Positions 1-11,639 of a stretch of DNA of 64,000 bases are shown one piece after another. The notes beneath the pieces were generated by a model. It did not search any database. It was given only the letters and a program-made list of their open reading frames with translations, and was not told the origin of the DNA. Source of the DNA: Moringa oleifera (taxonomy: Eukaryota > Streptophyta > Magnoliopsida > Brassicales > Moringaceae); NCBI GenBank assembly GCA_021397835.1, contig JAJFZO010000396.1, forward strand, positions 1,488,001 through 1,552,000, written 5' to 3'. The stretch's first letter is position 1; each line of letters begins with the position of its first letter. Made by a program: the position numbers and the translations under genes.

Positions 1-635
1 AAAAGAAAAAAGAATACATGTAGATAATAAAGCATGTAATAGTCGAAATCGTAATGAAGGCATTCAACGTTATTGTAAAGATATTCGACATTGCAACAGT
101 GACATTCGACGTGGTGAATGGTTAAATGAAGAAGAGACGAATTTTAGGTTTAGTAATAGAAACATAAATGTAACTAAATGCAAAAGTAAATAGTAATTTT
201 ATTAATTTAAAAAAAATTACCTAAGGCTGTAGTGATTTTTCCACTATATATATATAATCCATAAATACTATGTATGCATGTATATGTAGTATTTATGGAT
301 TTTTTATTATTATAAATAGAATCTTTTGTTTTTGGGAATTATAGCAGCATAATTTGGATTATGAGTTCTAATATGGTACTTCTTATGGAAAGGAGGAGAA
401 TGGAAGAGAAAACTATATACTTCGCTTTCACACAGGTCCTTCCCATCTTGATATACAATTTCAAGGCATCATCCTTAAGCTAAAAGCCATGCACACTAAC
501 AGGACGTACTATAACTCATTACTTCAGTCTTTCTTTCGTTAGTAGAAGAATGGAGGATTTGTGGAAAAGGTCAAATATGATGAGTTATGAGTGTCATATA
601 TGATCTCATAATGGAACGTCAAATATATATGTTAC
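1..635. other. AT-rich flank, no gene seen
   Basis: I see no coding exon or RNA gene here. The stretch is AT-rich. A short palindrome near 245-305 repeats 'agtatttatgga' in both orientations around an AT microsatellite, which could be a small foldback element. The sequence ends where the 5' LTR of the copia element begins. Confidence 0.5.
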
Positions 636-920
636 TGTTAGCAAAATGCCTTATTTGCTGCAAAAAATACTCATTCTTCTACTTTATCAAGTAGTTGGAT
701 AAGAATAATCTTTTAGTTTGAATTTTAAAATCAGATTTTAGGATATCTAAGTATAATTTTAGATTTCAATTGTTTATTTTCTCCCACAAATAGAACCTCC
801 ATCAATATAACAAAGCAAGCCATTCAAAGCAATTTCAATTATTTCAAGTTTCAAGAATTGTATCTCTTATTCTTCCTCTCCTCTCAAAAACCCAATAAAT
901 CCACATAAAAAAAACTAATA
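636..920 (+). repeat. 5' LTR of copia element
   Basis: A 285-bp repeat that aligns along its whole length with 2743-3029, with scattered substitutions and small indels. It begins TGTTAG. The divergence between the two LTRs implies an old insertion. Confidence 0.8.
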
Positions 921-1029
921 AAGTGGTATAAAAAAACTACTATCTTGAGAGACATGTGAGAATGAAAACGTCTAAACATAATCCTTAAGCACTTCCTATC
1001 CATATCCCAAAAACAAAAACCTATATACA

Positions 1030-2560
1030 ATGAATTTAGAAAATTCATTCACAATAATTGCACCTTCGATGTTTGATAAAGCAAACTATTAGATGTTGGC
1101 TATTAGAATGGAAGCTTACCTTAATACAAATGATCAGTGGGAAGCTGTTGAGCAAGTATATGAAGTTTCAGAATTACCAGACAATTTAACTGTTGCACAA
1201 ATCAAGAACCAGGAGAGAAAGCAAAGAAAATCAAAAGTAAGAGCAACGTTATTTTCAGTTCTCTCATCCACTATATTTATCAAAATAATGACACTGAAAA
1301 TAGTCAAAGAAATTTGAGATTTTTTAAAGAAAGAATATGAAGGGAATGAAAGGATCAAAGGGATACAAGTGTTGAATTTGATCTAAGAATTTAAGATGCA
1401 AAAGATGAAGGAATAAAAAACAATCAAGGAATATTTCGACAGGCTTTTTGGTATAGTTAGCAAAGTAAAACTTCTTGGTACTGACTTTTTTAATTTTAGA
1501 ATTGTTCAAAAAATCCTAGTGACAATTCTTGAAAAATTTGAGGCTACAATCTTATTTTAGAGAACACTAAACATCTATAAAGTATTACCTTGGTAGAACT
1601 GCTGAATGCACTACAAGCATAAGAACAAAAAAGGCTTATAAAGCAAGAAGGATTTATGGAATGTGCTTTTTAAGCCAAATCACATAACAACAATGGTGGT
1701 AAAAACAACAAAATGGTTAAGTCTTTCCACCTTGTCCTTATTGCAAAAAAATCAATCATTTACAAAATACGTGTTAGTGGAGGCTAGATGCAAGTTGTCA
1801 TAAATGCAGTAAGTTAGGGCATGTGGATAAAATTTGCAAATCTCAACAATAACAAAGAGAAGCCGAGAATGCCATTGAACAACTTTAGGAGGAAGAACTG
1901 TTTATGGCATCATACTTTGCTACTAGTAACTTTCTTGAAAGCTAGCTTATAGATAGTGGTTGCACAAACTACATGACTTAGATCAAGAACTCTTTAAAGA
2001 TCTTGATAAAACTGCTATTTTTAAAGTTAAAATTGGGAATGGAGCATATCTTGTAGTGAAAGACAAAGGAACAGTGGCAATCAAAGGTCGCATAAGTTTG
2101 AAATTTATTTCCAATGTTTCATATGTTCTTGAAATTAATTAAAATCTTTTGAGTGTTGGTCAACTCTTAGAAAAAGAGTATAAGGTGCCATTTGAAGACA
2201 ATCATGCCTGATTACTAATGCACAAGGCAAAGAGTTATTTAAAGTCCCAATGAAAGGCAAAAGGTTTGTTTTAAATAATATAGAAGAGAAGTAAGTTGCA
2301 ATACACAAAGAAGACAACAATGCGCGACACTTTCATCACAAGGCTTTACTTTTTATTGAGAAAAATAATTTTAAAGAAAACTTGCCTAAATTAAAGAAGG
2401 AGCTTCTTAAAGATTCTAGTTTTCAATGTAGGAAGCAAATCAAGCTTCCTTTTCAACGAAAGAAAGCTAAAGGGCTAAATAAAAACTGCAGCTAATTTAC
2501 ACAGATATCAAAGGATCAATGAGAACACCAACAAAAACTTTACAATAAAAAGTTCTATTT
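1030..2560 (+). pseudogene. Degenerate copia gag-protease-integrase fragment
   Basis: Reading across frames, translation gives a UBN2-type copia gag (for example 'RMEAYLNTNDQWEAVEQVYE' at about 1107-1166). A zinc-knuckle remnant follows near 1795-1850. A protease-like LIDSGCTNYMT stretch lies near 1950-1980, then 'KIGNGAYLVVKDKGTVAIKG' at about 2028-2087. Next comes a gag-pre-integrase segment (HFHHKALLF ... FQCRKQIKLPF, about 2330-2450) and the first residues of integrase (LIYTDIKGSM, about 2495-2525). Stops and frameshifts interrupt every part, and coding similarity ends there, so reverse transcriptase is absent. It is a pseudogene relic, not a host gene. Confidence 0.8.
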
Positions 2561-2742
2561 GAAGATGGCCATAAATTAAGGAGGTAAAATGTCAAAATAT
2601 TTTAAATTAAACTCCAAAGAGAAGTACAAAAAAGAGGAAAAGTACAGTCGAATCTACAATAAAACAAAAAATAGAAAATAATGATATCCCAATAAGGATA
2701 CTTTCGAAAGTTAATATATGCAGTAAAAATAGTAAAGAGGAG

Positions 2743-3029
2743 TGTTAGCAAGATGCCTTATTTGGTGTCTTATTTGTTGCAGAGAATATCTATTTTTCTA
2801 CTTTATCAAGTAATTAGATAAGAATAATCTTTCGAAGTCAGATTTTAGGATATTTAAGTATAATTTAAAATTTTGGTTGTTTATTTTTCCTTACAATTAT
2901 AGACCTCTATCAATGTAATAAAGCAAGTCATTCAAAACAATTGTAATTATTCCAAATTACAAGAATTACATCTCTTATTATTTCTTACCTCTCAAAAATC
3001 CAACAAATCCACATAAAAAAAAACCAACA
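2743..3029 (+). repeat. 3' LTR of copia element
   Basis: The partner of the repeat at 636-920, again starting TGTTAGCAA. It is preceded by a purine-rich tract (taaagaggag). It ends 33 bp before the stop codon of the DC1 gene on the opposite strand, so the element probably supplies or disrupts that gene's 3' UTR. Confidence 0.8.
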
Positions 3030-3061
3030 CATACACATACACAAGTGCACTCTTTATGGCA

Positions 3062-5232
3062 TTACAATAAACCTGTTGCAGCAGTATCCAGGCTCAATTC
3101 TAAAGCTTCAGTCAAGTGCTCCTCTGATATGCTTGACCCTGCAAATCTGGTTGACCATAAATGCTTTCTTTGTCTCTCTTTGAGTTCCTTTATTTCCTTT
3201 GTCAGCTCTTTAATCTTTGTATGACACTCTATGATCTTTTGTGGGGTTTGCTTGAGGATCGGTGCTGCAACCAGCTGACGCACAACCACAAAACGAGAAT
3301 ACGCTACCTTATTCAAATGATCAAAGACAAACTGAACTTCGAATCCCATGTGCTGCGCATAGTTGAAGCAGCACCACCATTTGTAAAGGAGAACTCGAGT
3401 GACTTCTCTAACCTCGGTGTTGGCCATTTTGTGGATGAGCCCAACAAGGCCAACAAGGCAAAGCAGCTTCACTCTGGAACTTATCAAGACACATTTTGCA
3501 GTAAAATCTCCATGTTTGCAAATCAAGTTTTCTAATGTACCTGCCAATCCCTGAGTTATCTTGTGCTTTCCAACTTCGATGATTTCAGACCCACGATCCC
3601 AATACCTTGTCAAAGGATTAGAACGTGGTAGTTTGGAGATTATCTTCTGTCCTATAAACTTCAAGAAGTCCTCCTCGTTGTATGACTCAAATATTAGAGC
3701 CCCAGTCGCGTTTTCAAGCTTGTCTTTAAGGCCTCGATGAAGGGGATCTCTCCAAGCATAGTAAGTTTCCTTAATTTCCCTTTTTTCAACTTTTGTAAGA
3801 GATGCTAACAACTCACCTAAGCCTAAGCCTTTTTTCATCAGTTTACAAGGGCCAATCGCTCTATTCACTCTTCTTAACTCCACATTCCCACGCTGGTCCT
3901 TCAATATAGACAAAACCTGACATACAAAGCAAAACTTGATCACCACATCATAAATCACTAAGATCAATCACCTTTTGCATTATGATCACAAAACGTGGTC
4001 GGTGTCAATATTTATTGACTATTGCATATTAAGCCATTTACACCAAATAAACAAATAAAAGCAAAAGAGATGTAAACCAATAATTTCTAACACTATTGCT
4101 CGTTAATAATGAAACTTGCCAAAGTATGGGGTATGGAAGCCTTCCTAATCATATTCCAAATTTGATTAAATATCAAGATTTCAAGTTACAGGGGAATTAA
4201 TTGTGAGCTTACCACGGAGATTACACAATTAACATGGCAGATGAACTTGCATTCTTGACAATAATAAACAGATTCTGTCGGATCTCTTTCTTGCTCACAA
4301 TAATGAGCATCACAGTAGTACTCGCCAGAGTCATCTTCAATTAGACAATCTTCAAGAGTAAGAGGATGTAGGTGACACTGATGTTTAATTTTTTGGGGCA
4401 GTGGAATGCACAGGAGATGGACATTATAATCGCACTCAACACAACGCAAATAAGAGGTGCCAGAGAAGGTAGAATTGCAGACGCTGCACAGAGGCTCCCC
4501 GTACATGTGCTCCACAAATGTAAGGAGATGGTGATGACCTTTGTGTGTTAAAGAGGGCTTCAAGGAAGCACATTCAACATGCAGATCAAAGTTACATGTC
4601 TGACAGTGGTAGCTGGGGCCACTTAAATACCTACAACAGGCTTTGCAGTAGGACTCTCTAGGACCGAGAGTGAGAGAGTGATGCCGGTGAAATGGATGTT
4701 GGATCACTCGTCGCAGTTCAGCGCATGATCGATCTAAATTAAACTCGCACTTTGTACGTATGCATCTATAGGCTGAACCTGAGCAGCTTTTTTGGCAGAG
4801 CGAGCACAAAACTTCATCATTGTTGTCCATTTTGCAAAGTGTCAATGGATGCCTGTGGAGGAAATGTCGAATCTTTTCGTGAGGACTGTGAGATACTGCG
4901 GTGGGAAGAAGAGCGCATTCGAGATCCAGGTGGAATTTACACCGTCTGCAGTTGTAGCTGAATCTTGCTTTATTTGATTCATCACAAGCATTGCATTTAA
5001 AACCCAGTACAGAGTAATATGGAGTCACCTTTTGCAGAAGGAGAGTGCACGGATGAAGGAGGTGTTGGACCTGCCGTGGAAGCTCGGCACAGGACTTATG
5101 GATATAAAACTTACATTGATTGCAACCATAGATCGAACCCGATAATACATTGTTACATATTTGACAGAGAACTTTGTCATCATCATCCTTCTCACTGAGT
5201 ACAAAAGAATGCTTGTGGCTAAAATGTTTCAT
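3062..5232 (-). CDS. DC1 (Cys/His-rich C1-like) domain protein
   Basis: Two exons, 5232-4213 and 3916-3062, joined in phase 0 by a GT-AG intron (GTAAGC donor at 4212, CAG acceptor before 3916). They predict about 624 residues. The first exon holds a run of DC1 modules with repeated HxHPL/HKHSF, CxxC and HxxC signatures (LCQICN, CNACDES, LCSLCQ, CKACCRYL, LCSVCN, YYCDAHYC). These Cys/His sets bind zinc in this family, and many plant members are linked to stress or hormone signalling. The second exon adds about 284 residues without Cys/His repeats and with a Lys/Glu-rich coiled-coil near its end (HTKIKELTKEIKELKERQRK). I do not recognise a named domain there. I chose the ATG at 5232 because the next upstream in-frame start is not ATG and the protein then begins with the usual HFSHKH. 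No specific ligand can be stated. Confidence 0.85.
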
Positions 5233-5339
5233 CTTGGTATCTCTCTTCGCCCTTTTCCTTCCTCCCTCCCTTGCTTTCTCTCTGGGTAGGCTGTGACATT
5301 TAATCAAATATACAACTCGTGCTCAAGTGGTGCAAAAAG

Positions 5340-5935
5340 AAAGACTAATGACCTGTAGTGCCCGGACAGCAATGCCAGTTTAATCTATTGTACGTTGACT
5401 ATATTTTATAATCTTTGTAAGACGTGCATGGGATTCCATAAACAAACAGGTGCTCCGCTTGGTGCAATATATAAGGATATGTATCTTCGTGTTTACATGA
5501 GAGAATCGGCCTAGAATATGTTATGGAAGCCATGCAAAGATAAGAATAACCTTAATTAAAAAAAAAAAAAAAACAAGAACATGTGAGGAACTGTGAACAT
5601 GAATCATCTTTCAATTGAAGTTACAACCATGAAATAATAATGCACATTTTACACAAACATTCCAGAAGCTGGTATTCTTAGGTAAACTGTATACGCGTGG
5701 GGAGCAAGGAAGTGAAGGCTTCTCTACAACAACGTATGTTGTAGCCACATATTTTATGGCAAGTTGAAACTAATCACCTGCCATTTGGAGCATATAAATC
5801 GTGATGCAGCCCGTAAAAATTAAAAGTTCATGGAGTCATCAAAACCATTGCGAAGGTCATTAATTTATAGATTTTTGCCGTAGTTTTGGAAGATTTCTAA
5901 TGTGTTTCATATTAGTGTTTTTTTTAATATATATA
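5340..5935. other. Intergenic, upstream of the DC1 gene
   Basis: Contains the presumed promoter of the minus-strand DC1 gene. I see no clear TATA box and no second gene. A poly-A run lies near 5560. Confidence 0.4.
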
Positions 5936-5938
5936 TAG

Positions 5939-6481
5939 TAAATAATTGAGTAAATATCATTTAAAATTTTAAATTTTATATCATCTCTCTCCAATCAAAA
6001 TTTACTTTCAAAACGTATCTAAATAAACTTTAGTATTTTAACTTTGTTCAAATTGAATCATATTGAAAATTTTAAACATTAAAGATATTCAAATTAGAGA
6101 TATTTTACAATAAATTTTAATTTATAATTTTTCACGGATGTAATAAAATATTTAAACTATCACCATAAAAAAAATTTAAAATTTTTTAAGTACTAGAAAT
6201 ATTTTTTTAAAAAAATATACTATAAAAAATTTGAAAAATTTGTAAAAAATAGTTAATTAGTTAAAAAAATTTAAATTTAAAGGATAAAATCTATTTGAGT
6301 AGTTTTTAGTCATTTTCAATAATGAAAAAATTATTAATTTTTTATAATTATGTTAAATCAAAGTTAATTTGGACAAAATCAATAAATCAGCGTTTGTTTA
6401 AATATATTTTGAAAGTTAAGATTTGATTGAAGAGAGAGGATAAAATTCAAGTTTTAAATGATATTTATTTTAAATTATTTT
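5939..6481. mobile_element. Foldback/MITE-like element with long inverted arms
   Basis: The reverse complement of about 6352-6481 matches about 5939-6062 over roughly 120 bp. Shared blocks include 'aaatatcatttaaaa', 'atctctctccaatcaaa' against 'cctctctcttcaatcaaa', 'actttcaaaa' and 'ttgtccaaatt'. The roughly 290-bp centre is AT-rich and non-coding. Long arms and lack of an ORF fit a non-autonomous MITE or foldback element (Mutator-like elements have such arms). I could not identify a target-site duplication. Confidence 0.7.
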
Positions 6482-6484
6482 AAT

Positions 6485-7080
6485 TGAAATAGTTAGATTT
6501 ACACAAAACAAGAGCTTTGCTTATGGTCAATGCTCAATTTCCGTCAAATAGTATCACTTAAATCGTCATTTCACAAATTTGCTACTTTAGCAAATCATAG
6601 CTCCTAAACAAATTTTCATAAAAATAATTAAATCCTAGTTATCGTGGCAGTTTGCTAGTTAATCAACAAAATTTTATAACTTTTTAAATTTTTTTATTGT
6701 TTTACTGAATTGATGAAAGTTTGAAGCTTGTCATTTCAATATCTATGAGCAATTCAATAAGGTTGTAAAGGGTACTCTTGTGGGTTTTTCTTGTTAATTA
6801 ATTTTTCAAATTACATTAATTGTTATTAAACTCTGCATATATTCTTGACATTATGTCTGTAAGGGGCCACCAAACCAACATGCCCAAAGTAGAAGTGTAT
6901 AAATGTGACCACATAACACACCTGGAGAAATAAATGTAACAATTAACATAAGTCATTAATGTGTTATTAACAAACCAAAAACAGCACCAAGATCCCAATC
7001 TTCAAGTTTTTAGTTCTTATAGTCTTTTGAAGAAACTCTACCATGATGGCATAGGGTCTAACGGTCTATAAATAAGACAA
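6485..7080. other. Intergenic, no gene seen
   Basis: AT-rich with no supported exon on either strand. The short open frame at 6816-6998 has no recognisable similarity. Confidence 0.4.
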
Positions 7081-7082
7081 TA

Positions 7083-7260
7083 CACTATAAAAAAAATTAA
7101 TTAACATTTAATAGTTTATAATGATAATTATGATTATAATTATAAATAAATTAAAAAAGTCCACAGTTATTAAAAACTATGAATAAAAAAATTATTCACA
7201 GCAAAGTGAGTAAAATTTTTTTATGAAAAACCTTTTATTCACAATTTCTTTAAAACTATA
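7083..7260. mobile_element. Possible CACTA transposon terminus
   Basis: The segment opens with CACTATAAAAAAAATT, close to the CACTACAA-A-rich ends of plant CACTA elements. It is followed by short repeated motifs in both orientations (aactatgaataaa, ttattcacag, ttattcacaat) like subterminal repeats. I found no matching opposite terminus, so this is a weak call. Confidence 0.3.
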
Positions 7261-7499
7261 AGAAAACTTCTTTTAAGGACATTTTATCCTGAATAGTAGA
7301 CGTCATGCTCTCTCCATTTTCTTTTTGCTTCTATCTTTTTCTTTTATTTGCATAACCGCCCTTACTCTCTCTTTTTCCCTACTGAATCACTCTCCCTTTC
7401 CCCACTGAATCGGTTGGCCAATAACACCCCTCTCTCATTTTATTTTAATCTCTTTTTATGCTTTTTAGTTACTAGAATTTTGAGAGATTCCTCTTGCAG

Positions 7500-8180
7500 C
7501 AAGGCAAAAATGATGAGGATTCAACCTCATTAGTGTGCAATCTAGAGATTTTAGAGACTCTAGAAAAAGATTCGATTTCAAGAAATTCTGGAAAGTTTTA
7601 ATGGCTTTTATGAGGCCAAATGATGTCGTGCCATGTCAATTAATGAATGATGAGTAAACACAACTCCACCTTACGTCATTAACATCGCTCATTGGCACCT
7701 TACCATATCAACTAGTGAATGAGTGAGTGGGTGTAGCTTCACCCTGTCAACTCATCAGCATCACCCACTAATGCCTTACCAATTAGATCTCTTTGTCATA
7801 TCAATAGCTTCATTCTTTTGTCAATTACTTCTTTGCTTCATCACTAGAGGCATCTTTGAATCGCACCCTGTCATGTCACCCTCCTTGTTACACATCATCA
7901 AAGATGCCCAACCACGCTTTGCCATGTCAGCTTACAATGCCACATCAATATTGTCGCCTTCATAGAAGCTATTTTTTGTGAGAACTCTTCCTCCCCACCG
8001 CTAATTTTCTTCTAAGACATTTTCATTTAGTCTTCCAAGGCTTTCTCTTAATATCCCTTATCCTTCTACTTGAGAAATTACCCTCTACTCCCTCTAATCT
8101 CTATGGATTTTGTAAAGATGCGAGACTCTTTTTCTTTTAGCAAAGCACTTTCTCTCTCTAAGTAAATTTTGCACTTTTTT
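7500..8180. other. Repetitive, coding-like composition, no gene resolved
   Basis: Several degenerate repeats of 'caactcatcagcatcaccca' type occur between about 7630 and 7760, with no long open frame. This is probably the flank of the degenerate transposon ORF that follows. Confidence 0.3.
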
Positions 8181-8209
8181 TACTCTCATCTGCTTGTACA
8201 TTTTAGCCA

Positions 8210-9960
8210 ATATGGTACTCAAAGGTTCTTTAATTATTGCCAATAGGGATTTAGTTAAGATTAGGAGAACTTAGAAGATCCCTACTTCGGTGGGCATATC
8301 GATACCCACCCTTGATAAAAGGCCTTAGTCTAAAAAGCTAAGTATCCTTTGTGTCTTTGGGTAATGTCTCAAAGAAGGCTTCAATTTCCTTTAAACACAT
8401 TGTTTAAGATGATCTAGAAAAATTATAGGGCATCCCCCTCAGAGCTAGTTCTTAATTTCAAGAGAATCTTGATTGCTTTTTTTGCATGTGTCTAGATTTA
8501 GGAATTATAAAATTATCTCCCCTAGTATCTTTCAGGTTTTTTAAGCTGAAGTAACTAAAGAGTAACCTAGGATACCCTAAAAGATTTTGGTATCTCTCTT
8601 TCAAAAGACCTTCATTCTTTGCATGTGACCTTCTAAAAGTAGTGAAACATTAGATATAATCATACTTTTTGTTATTTAGAATAGAATTCCTCCAAAGATT
8701 AATTAATGAACTTATCTTAATCAAGATTATGGGACTGATAGTCCCCTTTGTGAGTCTTTTGCTGCTTCCAAGCAAACTTTAGTGACAGCAAGAAGACTCT
8801 ACTCATGTCATCATTTTTTAGTCATTCCTAGATAATCTGAGTGTATTCTTAACTTGTTTCCTAAGAGCTCATCCCTTTGTCATCCTTTAGAAAACTCTCC
8901 AACCTGCCTCTCACACTGTTTCCTTAAGTGGCAAACTCTCCCTTTGAGTCTGCCTTAGCCTACTCATCCTCTACCTTACCTGGTCTTTCTTCCGCTATCA
9001 AGAGACCTCATCCTAAAAATGTCTTTCCTTCTCTCCTATAAATAAGTTAGAGTGTCCATCATCTAGTAAATTTGGTTGACATTGTGATATGAATTTTATG
9101 GTTTCGGACACTGTCACTAACTCTATTCTATTTTTTTGCATATCATTTCCTAACAATACCTAAAGGTGGAAAGAGAAATTTCAAAGAGGTGTTGGAGATG
9201 GCTTAGAAGACATTTTCAAGCTCTTTCTCTAACAAGGTTAAGGTGGCAATCTTCCAACAGAAGGTAAGAACCCAGCAAAGTGTGCTATCTAAGATGGTGA
9301 CTTTTGCAGACTTCTCTTTTCAACAAGAGTCTGCAATTATCACCTCTACTTTTTCAGCCCAATATATCAAAAAACTCATCCAAGAAGTGGCATTGCCAAC
9401 TTCAACCTCTTTATCCGTCCTAGAAAAGAAGATGATGCACTTAGAGAGGGTGTCTAACCTACTAACTGAGGTATTTCTTCCTTAAACACTCTTCACCTTT
9501 ATTTTTTTCATTGTAAATTTATGATTTATTCTATTTGTAGGTTATCCAAGAGCCTATTTTGATAGCAGAGGACTATAAGATTTAGTATTAGGCTAAATCT
9601 ATATTCCAAGGGGCTAAGAAAGCCTTTGAGGATGCTAAAAAGAAAGGAACTGAGTTGACAACTAAAATTTTTATCCTTGACCTACCAAAAAAAAAAAAGG
9701 TAAACCAAGAGATTTTTGTGCTCAAAGCATAAAAGGTTGATGAAAGATCACCTGGAATAATTAGCTGTTGTTAAGCAAGAACAAGTATTAATTTTTAAGG
9801 ATAGTGAGGAGTTGAACATGATTATTGTAGAGGAATGTGCAAACAATTTGTGGGAGCTTAGGAAGGATATTAAAGCTAAGACTATCCAACCTCAAGTTAG
9901 ACTTTATCACGATTACTCCTGGAACTTCCTCTACTTGTCAAGCTACTCTAGTAGAGATTG
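8210..9960 (+). pseudogene. Decayed ORF resembling plant 'gypsy-type transposon' proteins
   Basis: Translation from about 8210, allowing stops, gives MVLKGSLIIANRDLVKIRR, then about 8385 'FPLNTLFKMI' and 'ASPSELVLNFKRILIAFFAC'. This pattern resembles the '(PLHxFF..VL..Y.LAPSQL.PN.WRIL)' core of the plant putative gypsy-type transposon/Transposase_28 family. Around 9240-9480 and 9540-9720 the sequence encodes a helical, coiled-coil-like region (SVLEKKMMHLERVSNLLTE; GAKKAFEDAKKKGTELTTK), as in the C-terminal half of that family. Many in-frame stops show it is dead. The family assignment is from remembered pattern only. Confidence 0.4.
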
Positions 9961-11095
9961 ATCTTATAGGGAGTCTTGTCTTCATTTGTCTTAATCTATG
10001 AACTAAATCTTTCGTTGCCCTTGTAAGAAATTAATCTCGATCTGAGATATCAACTTCTTCATCTTCTTGTATGCAACATTAAGCTTGGTGATGGTGTTAG
10101 TAGCTTTGATGTTCCATCTTGGATAAAACCTTTCTAAGAAAAAAACAAGGCTTAGTGACGAGAATAAGACCATCAAGAGCATCTATTGCACCTTAGTTTT
10201 ATGTATCCCCTATTATGCAGTCAGCCATTGTGGTTAATTCTTTCTCTAAGTACTAAGTTGGTGCTTTCCTAGTTTTAGTGCTGCATTAGAAAAAGATTCC
10301 TTCAGTGGGGCACTTTTTTGGCTCAAATTTTGATTATGCTCTGACATAACCAAGTTTTCTTTAGGTTGAGGACCTGATCTCGATCCCGATCTTGATAGAG
10401 CACAAAGGCCTCAAGTCAAGTCTGCTGTTTCTTTTTGAGCAGGTTAGATTAAGTCTCTCCTGGCTAGGGTTCAACATGAGATCATCTAAATCTGTAATAA
10501 AAAATATCAAAATACCCATTCTCTTGCTAGCTTAAATCTAGGATGCTTGTTTACTAGGTTGTTTAGCAAAAAGAGAATAAGTAACAATACTTACCTTTAT
10601 TTAACAACAAAGCAAGAAAATAATGTGATAATAGAACTTATTATTATTTACAGTTAATAGTTCTAATAGAAAATTAGGGAATAATATTGTTATCAACATA
10701 TAAATGATTATCCAGTAGTCGAGAATGAAACCTGATGTTTGTTCTCTATTTACATTTGTTTTTCAATAATTCTTGCTCTTTAATTTGCAATTGCTCAACA
10801 TAATCCGAAAATATTCTTCTTATTTATTTTTATATTTTTTAATTTCTTTTATTTATAGTAAATTAGCTATAATTAGTTATTATGAGTTCAACAAGGATAT
10901 AAACAAGGTGGGGCGAAAGCAAGGATGCCTTCCTCGTATCCATCCTTATTTATAAAATGAATCTCTATTCCCACCCCATTTCATAATTAAAAAAGTAAGG
11001 ACGAAGATGAGGAATTCCCTCTTAATGGGTGCATTCCTCATGCCTACCCCAATTCCCTATTTATACTGGTAAATGAGGAGGGCCAAGTCATTATA
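9960..11095. other. Probable transposon tail and intergenic sequence
   Basis: No supported gene. The part up to about 10540 has mixed coding-like composition and probably belongs to the preceding decayed element. The remainder is AT-rich and precedes the hAT terminus at 11098. Confidence 0.3.
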
Positions 11096-11104
11096 ACTAG
11101 GGGT

Positions 11105-11445
11105 GACCATGGTTAGGGTTCAGCTCAATTTTGATTTCGAACCATTGGTTCAAGGTTTATGGCTAGGATGAACCAAAACCTGAACCGTTAAGCTGTTGTT
11201 TCGATTGAGGTTTGATTCAAAAGTGGTTCAGGTTTCAGTTCATATGCGGTTCAGGTTCAAGTTCAGTTTCGATTCATAAGCGATTCAGGTTCAGGTTCGA
11301 TTTAGGTTCGATTCAGGTTTCGGTTTGGTTCATATTCGATTTAAGGTTGGTTCAAAATAGGTTCAGGTTTTGATTCAGTCCACATTCGATTCAAAGTTGG
11401 TTTAAAATAGGTTCAGGTTTTAGTTCATGTACGATTAAACCAGAT
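11105..11445. repeat. hAT subterminal repeat array (left)
   Basis: About twenty degenerate copies of a 6-12 bp motif (ggttcaggtt, gattcaggtt, aaaataggttcagg) in tandem, with two near-identical longer copies around 11350 and 11400. Such arrays serve as transposase binding sites in hAT elements. Confidence 0.7.
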
Positions 11446-11639
11446 TAAGTAGCTAATATTTAATGAAGATACTTAATTTAATAAAAATATATTTTTAGAA
11501 AATAAAGATACCTAATTTAATGAAGTTAAATTAAGTAACTAATCAAAAAAGCAAATAATTTAAATTAGACTTGCACTTAATTTTTATCGAAATTAAATTA
11601 TCTACGTATCCCCTTAGATGTTAGAGGAATTAAAGTTCA

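Larger units (their letters stand above)
636..3029 (+). mobile_element. Ty1/copia LTR retrotransposon, internally deleted
   Basis: Two similar direct repeats bound the element: 636-920 and 2743-3029, both starting TGTTAGCAA and ending in an A-rich 'ccacataaaa...' tail. A primer-binding site resembling the tRNA-Met complement (TGGTAT) lies just inside at 924. A purine-rich tract abuts the 3' LTR (about 2733-2742). The interior of only about 1.8 kb carries gag, a zinc knuckle, protease and the start of integrase, but no reverse transcriptase or RNase H, so more than half of pol is missing. The flanks gttac and catac are not a convincing 5-bp target duplication. The element cannot be autonomous. 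Confidence 0.85.

Noticed and set aside
3161..3535. 124-codon plus-strand open frame
   Set aside because: It is antisense to exon 2 of the DC1 gene and lacks any independent coding signal.
11105..11445. CRISPR-like regularly spaced repeats
   Set aside because: The copies are degenerate, unequal in spacing and lack unique spacers; they are hAT subterminal motifs in a plant genome.
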